The notes beneath the pieces were generated by a model that was given only the letters and a program-made list of their open reading frames with translations, had not been told where the DNA came from and did no database searches. A stretch of DNA of 64,000 nt from Taxillus chinensis (taxonomy: Eukaryota > Streptophyta > Magnoliopsida > Santalales > Loranthaceae), in assembly GCA_023512835.1 (NCBI GenBank), contig CM042085.1, positions 4,373,989 to 4,437,988 of the forward strand, in the 5' to 3' direction. Shown piece after piece: positions 59,155 through 64,000 of this stretch. Each line of letters opens with the position of its first letter. Positions within the stretch are counted from its first letter, which is position 1. The position numbers and the translations under genes were made by a program.

Positions 59155-60950
59155 GTGTTTTTCATTAATATTAAATTACAAAAAAATAAAAACAAAAGTA
59201 AAATATCATTACCCTTACTTCTTTACTTTCATTATGTTTGATTAAAATTTCATGATTTGTTTTATATAATTAACTTTGATCTTGTTATGATATATTTTAT
59301 ACTTGGACAATGTAAGTTGATGAATGATCCAAAAATACCTCAAATGCATTTGATGAAAAAAAAAATCAATTGAAAGTGTCAATCTAATTGATAATATATT
59401 ACGTTATACTATCTGAGTGTTAATTTGAATCATTATATTATGATACGATATCTAACATAATTGAAACCTTCATAAAATTTCTTATGTAATGATTCTCTTT
59501 GTAATATGATATTTCTCGTGATATGCTTTGATATGTTATGATATGTTGTATTTGATTTTTCTAAAAACTCTACTGCTTAACAAAATTCATTACAACTGCA
59601 TATCATTTTGTGTATGTGTGTCATTTTGTGTATGTATGTATGTGTGTCATTTTGTGTCATTTTGTCATTACAACTGTATTTGATTTTTCTAGAAACTCTA
59701 CTGCTTAAAAGTAAAACTCACTATGTATGTGTGTCATTTTGTGTATAAATGTTGTTATACATACTTCTATCATTCTATAATTTGATGTTATTCTACATAT
59801 CGGTATCAATTAGTATATTAACTTCATTTTGCGTACTATGATCATTTTGCGAGAGGACAAGATTTGTGTATATGACTATTTTGCATAGCTTTCTCGAGAG
59901 TCTTGGAATCGTTGTTGGAGATGTCACAATATTGTACGCTGTCGTGATATTATTTGCTCATGACACCATATATTGGCTCATAGGGATACCTATTATTATG
60001 TTAGGAAATGCATTGCTCTTTCTCTTTCTCTTACTCTTGCTTTAATACCAATTATGGTACTGCTAAGGTGTAAGACTGCACCTACATATCATGATATTGT
60101 CTCCTCAGGGCACACCATATTAGCTCGTAAGACTTTAAAACAAATCTTAATATTGTAATTTTGCACTCCAACATATTTAGGCTTCCCCTAATTTTGATGA
60201 ACTTACAAGATTTCTATCAAAACACAAAAGATAAAGAGAAACTTAATGTCACTTAATATGATAAAAGAAACTTGAACCTTTAATTGATTTATTATTATTA
60301 TTATACTATCTCATCTAATACATGTTATTAAAGGCAACATAAAAGATAAGCGTAAGGGTTGTAACCTGGTAATTTTAAAACTATCCAAAATGAGTTAAAT
60401 TTGATTTAAAAAAATTCATTAAAATAATTTATGAGGTGGCTTTAGTCAAATATTAAAAGTATCTGATTTTATGAAAGATTGTCCACGGCACAAAACAAAA
60501 TTACTAACCATTAGTTATTGATATACACATATAATTAAAATAATAATGAAAAAGGCGTGTAGGATTCCTAAAAGAACAATAAAGGAGCACGGAAAGAAGG
60601 AAGATACAGAGTAGACATGCTTATTTCGGGAAGTCTAATCATTTCGCTAAACCAACTCCGAGTATTTTGAAATAAAGGTAGTAAAAAGCGTGTGTATTGT
60701 TGGTGGTGAATCATGCGATGCAATATTCACCGATTGTTTCTACCAGCTGCAACCTGTCCTAACCGAATGCCTCCTCCGCAAGCCTCGCTCGCTCTACCTC
60801 CCCTCTATTTCTTTACCTGTCTCTATTTTTTTTCCCCCCATCCTCTTCCTCTCTGTGTTTCATTCCCTGTCTTTAGTATTTTCCTGCCTCTTGTGTGAAT
60901 CTGCCCCCTTCTTTCTCCCTCGGCAGGGAGCTTCCCTCGATATTTACGCA

Positions 60951-60959
60951 ATGTCGTTG
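60951..60959 (+). CDS. Upstream alternative first coding exon of the RIN4/NOI gene
   Basis: Nine coding bases (Met-Ser-Leu) followed by a consensus donor, identical to the first exon in unit 2 (62963-62971). Unit 2 has no acceptor for it before the next exon, so a transcript starting here could splice directly to 63333 across 2.4 kb, giving the same protein as the downstream start. Whether it is used cannot be told from sequence. Confidence 0.55.
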
Positions 60960-60994
60960 GTATGTCCTCTTTCTCTTCCTGCATGCAATGCTTG

Positions 60995-60996
<2 letters not shown>

Positions 60997-61055
<59 letters not shown>
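60997..61055. repeat. AT microsatellite at the end of duplication unit 1
   Basis: About 28 TA units just after the exon-1 donor; the equivalent in unit 2 (63009-63036) has about 13 units. The difference explains most of the length gap between the two units. Confidence 0.85.
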
Positions 61056-61061
<6 letters not shown>

Positions 61062-61176
61062 ATATTGATAAAATGAGACCTGTGATCTCATTTTTATCGT
61101 TAAATCCTTTAATATGGGCTGGATCTGCATTTAACTTCTAAGTTATTCCCATTTGTATTTAATTTCTCACCCTAAC

Positions 61177-63011
61177 TGTGTTTTTCATTAATATTAAATT
61201 GCAAAAAAATAAAAACAAAAGTAAAATATCATTACCCTTACTTCTTTACTTTCGTTATGTTTGATTAAAATTTCATGATTTGTTTTATATAATTAACTTT
61301 GATCTTGTTATGATATATTTTATACTTGGATAATGTAAGTTGATGAATGATCCAAAAATACCTCAAATGCATTTGATGAAAAAAAAAATCAATTGAAAGT
61401 GTCAATCTAATTGATAATATATTACGTTATACTATCTGAGTGTTAATTTGAATCATTATATTATGATACGATATCTAACATAATTGAAACCTTCATAAAA
61501 TCTCTTATGTAATGATTCTCTTTGTAATATGATATTTCTCGTGATATGCTTTGATATGTTATGATATGTTGTATTTGATTTTTCTAGAAACTCTACTGCT
61601 TAACAAAATTCATTACAACTGCATATCATTTTGTGTATGTGTGTCATTTTGTGTATGTATGTATGTGTGTCATTTTGTCATTACAACTGTATTTGATTTT
61701 TCTAGAAACTCTACTGCTTAAAAGTAAAACTCACTATGTATGTGTGTCATTTTGTGTATAAATGTTGTTATACATACTTCTATCATTCTATAATTTGATG
61801 TTATTCTACATATCGGTATCAATTAGTATATTAACTTCATTTTGCGTACTATGATTATTTTGCGAGAGGACAAGATTTGTGTATATGACTATTTTGCATA
61901 GCTTTCTCGAGAGTCTTGGAATCGTTGTTGGAGATGTCACAATATTGTACGCTGTCGTGATATTATTTGCTCATGACACCATATATTGGCTCATAGGGAT
62001 ACCTATTATTATGTTAGGAAATGCATTGCTCTTTCTCTTTCTCTTACTCTTGCTTTAATACCAATTATGGTACTGCTAAGGTGTAAGACTGCACCTACAT
62101 ATCATGATATTGTCTCCTCAGGGCACACCATATTAGCTCGTAAGACTTTAAAACAAATCTTAATATTGTAATTTTGCATTCCAACATATTTAGGCTTCCC
62201 CTAATTTTGATGAACTTACAAGATTTCTATCAAAACACAAAAGATAAAGAGAAACTTAACGTCACTTAATATGATAAAAGAAACTTGAACCTTTAATTGA
62301 TTTATTATTATTATTATACTATCTCATCTAATACATGTTATTAAAGGCAACATAAAAGATAAGCGTAAGGGTTGTAACTGGTAATTTTAAAACTATCCAA
62401 AATGAGTTAAATTTGATTTAAAAAAATTCATTAAAATAATTTATGAGGTGGCTTTAGTCAAATATTAAAAGTATCTGATTTTATGAAAGATTGTCCACGG
62501 CACAAAACAAAATTACTAACCATTATTTATTGATATACACATATAATTAAAATAATAATGAAAAAGGCGTGTAGGATTCCTAAAAGAACAATAAAGGAGC
62601 ACGGAAAGAAGGAAGATACAGAGTAGACATGCTTATTTCGGGAAGTCTAATCATTTCGCTAAACCAACTCCGAGTATTTTGAAATAAAGGTAGTAAAAAG
62701 CGTGTGTATTGTTGGTGGTGAATCATGCGATGCAATATTCACCGATTGTTTCTACCAGCTGCAACCTGTCCTAACCGAATGCCTCCTCCGCAAGCCTCGC
62801 TCGCTCTACCCCCCCTCTATTTCTTTACCTGTCTCTATTTTTTTTCCCTCCATCCTCTTCCTCTCTGTGTTTCATTCCCTGTCTTTAGTATTTTCCTGCC
62901 TTTTGTGTGAATCTGCCCCCTTCTTTCTCTCTCGGCAGGGTGCTTCCCTCGATATTTACGCAATGTCGTTGGTATGTCCTCTTTCTCTTCCTGCATGCAA
63001 TGCTTGGAGAT

Positions 63012-63043
<32 letters not shown>

Positions 63044-63160
63044 ATATTGATAAAATGAGACCGGTGATCTCATTTTTATCGTTAAATCCTTTAATATGGG
63101 CTGGATCTGCATTTAACTTCTAGGTTATTCCCATTTGTATTTAATTTCTCACCCTAACTG
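61177..63160 (+). repeat. Tandem duplication, unit 2 (1,984 bp), with downstream copy of NOI exon 1
   Basis: Starts TGTGTTTTTCATTAATATTA like unit 1 and ends CTCACCCTAACTG, the same phrase that joins unit 1 to unit 2. It directly precedes the remaining NOI exons. The near identity over 2 kb of non-coding DNA implies a recent event. Confidence 0.93.
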
Positions 63161-63663
63161 GTATTTTAACTGGTAAATTTTCTGTTTGCAATACTCATCC
63201 AACAAATTAGAAATTTCATTCTAGGTTGAAAAATAGCCAGCTTGTGTTTTTGTTTTGTTTATTTTTTTTTAGGTAACTAGTATTCGGGTTGGCTTATGGT
63301 TTAACAAAATTGAAATTTGATGACGCATGCAGCCGGATAAGGGTCGGCCCTTGCCAAAGTTTGGCGAGTGGGATGTGAACAATCCTGCATCAGCCGAGGG
63401 ATTCACAGTCATATTCAACAAAGCCAGAGACGAGAAGAAAACCAATGGCACCGTTGCGGGCTCAGGCCCCGGCACACAGAGGAACAACCGCACAACACCG
63501 AAACAACAAGAGAATCAACACCCATCACAGGTATGTGCGATTACTCAATCCTTTATCCACGCGTGTCGTGTTGCCTGCAGTTCAGGAATATTGAAGTTGC
63601 GTGGTTTTAATTGGATGAATGCAGAAGAAGTGGCTTTGCTGTTTCTCAAGCCAATCTGCCTAG
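62963..63663 (+). CDS. NOI-like: RIN4/NOI-family protein (AvrRpt-cleavage domain)
   Basis: NOI proteins are small plasma-membrane-associated relatives of the immune regulator RIN4 and carry the site cut by the bacterial protease AvrRpt2. Exons 62963-62971, 63333-63530 and 63625-63663 join in phase 0 to 81 aa. Exon 2 starts PDKGRPLPKFGEWDVNNP; LPKFGEW fits the protease consensus PxFGxW, followed by ASAEGFTVIFNKARDEKK, the family core. The middle is polar and low-complexity (Asn/Gln/Thr). Exon 3 encodes KKWLCCFSSQSA and a stop; the paired cysteines are the usual palmitoylation site that fixes these proteins to the membrane. The first coding exon lies inside the 2-kb tandem duplication, so a second copy with the same start and donor sits at 60951-60959. 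I recall a close relative, At5g40645, near the ATP12 and cystinosin genes of Arabidopsis. Confidence 0.92.
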
Positions 63664-64000
63664 CTGCCTCATGCTGCCAAGTGCAGGGTTCGAAGTGGAG
63701 TTTAATATGATAATGTAAAGCTGATGATATGACCAAATCAGTCCATCTGTTGAAGGCAAGTGTAGAGAATGGGTAACCTTCGAACCCCGTTTCAGCTTAG
63801 TCATATTAAATGATTTGTACATTAATTCATAATAAACGACGATAGTTTGACAAACAGCAAGTTTGCATGCCACTTTCGCGTGATGGGTTCAGTTTAGGTT
63901 GCTGTCAATGAAGTGGTGGCCACACACCAAGTACTTGTTTTGGGTCTGATGAAAGAAAAAATTAATACCTGTATATTTCCAATGATTTTGCAATGGGGAC
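63664..64000. other. 3' flank of the NOI-like gene
   Basis: Presumed 3' untranslated and flanking DNA. Nothing else is recognised before the window ends. Confidence 0.5.

Larger units (their letters stand above)
59155..61176 (+). repeat. Tandem duplication, unit 1 (2,022 bp), with upstream copy of NOI exon 1
   Basis: Unit 1 is nearly identical to unit 2. It contains about 1.5 kb of AT-rich upstream DNA, a pyrimidine-rich segment (about 60765-60930) that looks like a 5' leader, and the start codon ATGTCGTTG with the donor GTATGT (60951-60961), followed by an AT microsatellite. Differences from unit 2 are single bases, a 10-bp deletion in the TGTGTCATTTTG region and the microsatellite length. 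Confidence 0.93.

Noticed and set aside
59973..60158. 61-codon frame repeated identically at 61986-62171
   Set aside because: The repetition is explained by the 2-kb tandem duplication, both frames lack an ATG start at the stated position, and the sequence resembles non-coding repeat DNA.
60690..61076. 128-codon Ser/Leu/Pro-rich frame over the NOI leader (and its copy at 62702)
   Set aside because: It reads through the pyrimidine-rich 5' leader and the AT microsatellite; the real coding signal there is the short ATGTCGTTG exon with its donor.
1..64000. tRNA or rRNA genes, CRISPR arrays, complete LTR retrotransposons
   Set aside because: None was found on reading both strands; CRISPR arrays are not expected in plant nuclear DNA.

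Overview
The window is nuclear DNA of a flowering plant, most likely a eudicot. It is AT-rich, the genes are split by GT-AG introns, and every recognisable protein is a plant orthologue: a TPX2/WVD2-like protein, plant-length cystinosin homologues, an ASR3-type trihelix factor, the ATP12 chaperone and a RIN4/NOI protein. Everything here comes from reading the sequence. Exon borders were placed by homology I recall plus splice consensus, and no database search was run.

Layout: 1.8-2.1 kb (-) a weak 97-codon ORF; 2.76-6.06 kb (+) a TPX2-domain protein; 9.7-12.05 kb (-) cystinosin-like copy 1; 12.4-14.3 kb a Tourist-like MITE and a GC-rich hAT element with a perfect 8-bp target duplication; 17.5-19.2 kb (+) a decayed RING-finger gene; 20.2-24.3 kb (-) a trihelix factor with a 3.1-kb intron; 25.0-28.6 kb a mosaic of broken pieces of four unrelated genes (FolD, expansin-like A, exportin-1, bHLH), three of them still holding introns; 29.2-29.5 kb (+) a solitary cystinosin first exon; 29.67-32.96 kb (-) cystinosin copy 2; 35.3-51.0 kb (+) copies 3, 4 and 5 in tandem; 51.4-52.3 kb two hAT-type MITEs; 52.6-57.1 kb (+) ATP12 with a decayed hAT transposase in intron 2; 58.06-58.23 kb (-) a possible small secreted peptide; 59.2-63.2 kb a 2-kb tandem duplication; 63.3-63.7 kb (+) the body of a RIN4/NOI gene.

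The three strongest observations are these. First, five cystinosin-like genes all keep the same eight-exon structure and an open frame. Exons 1-7 are 119, 133, 90, 125, 43, 118 and 50 bp in every copy, while the last exon varies (144, 150, 135, 138, 105 bp), so divergence is concentrated in the C-terminal tail. Second, the 2-kb tandem duplication carries the upstream region, 5' leader, start codon and first splice donor of the RIN4/NOI gene, giving it two near-identical alternative first exons. Third, the 25-28.6 kb stretch gathers fragments of four unlinked genes with intron positions kept, as expected of DNA-level capture by a transposon.

The intact genes are not a pathway. From memory, the neighbours ATP12, cystinosin and NOI also lie close together on Arabidopsis chromosome 5 (At5g40645-At5g40670), so the right half of the window probably keeps an ancient gene order into which the cystinosin duplications were added.
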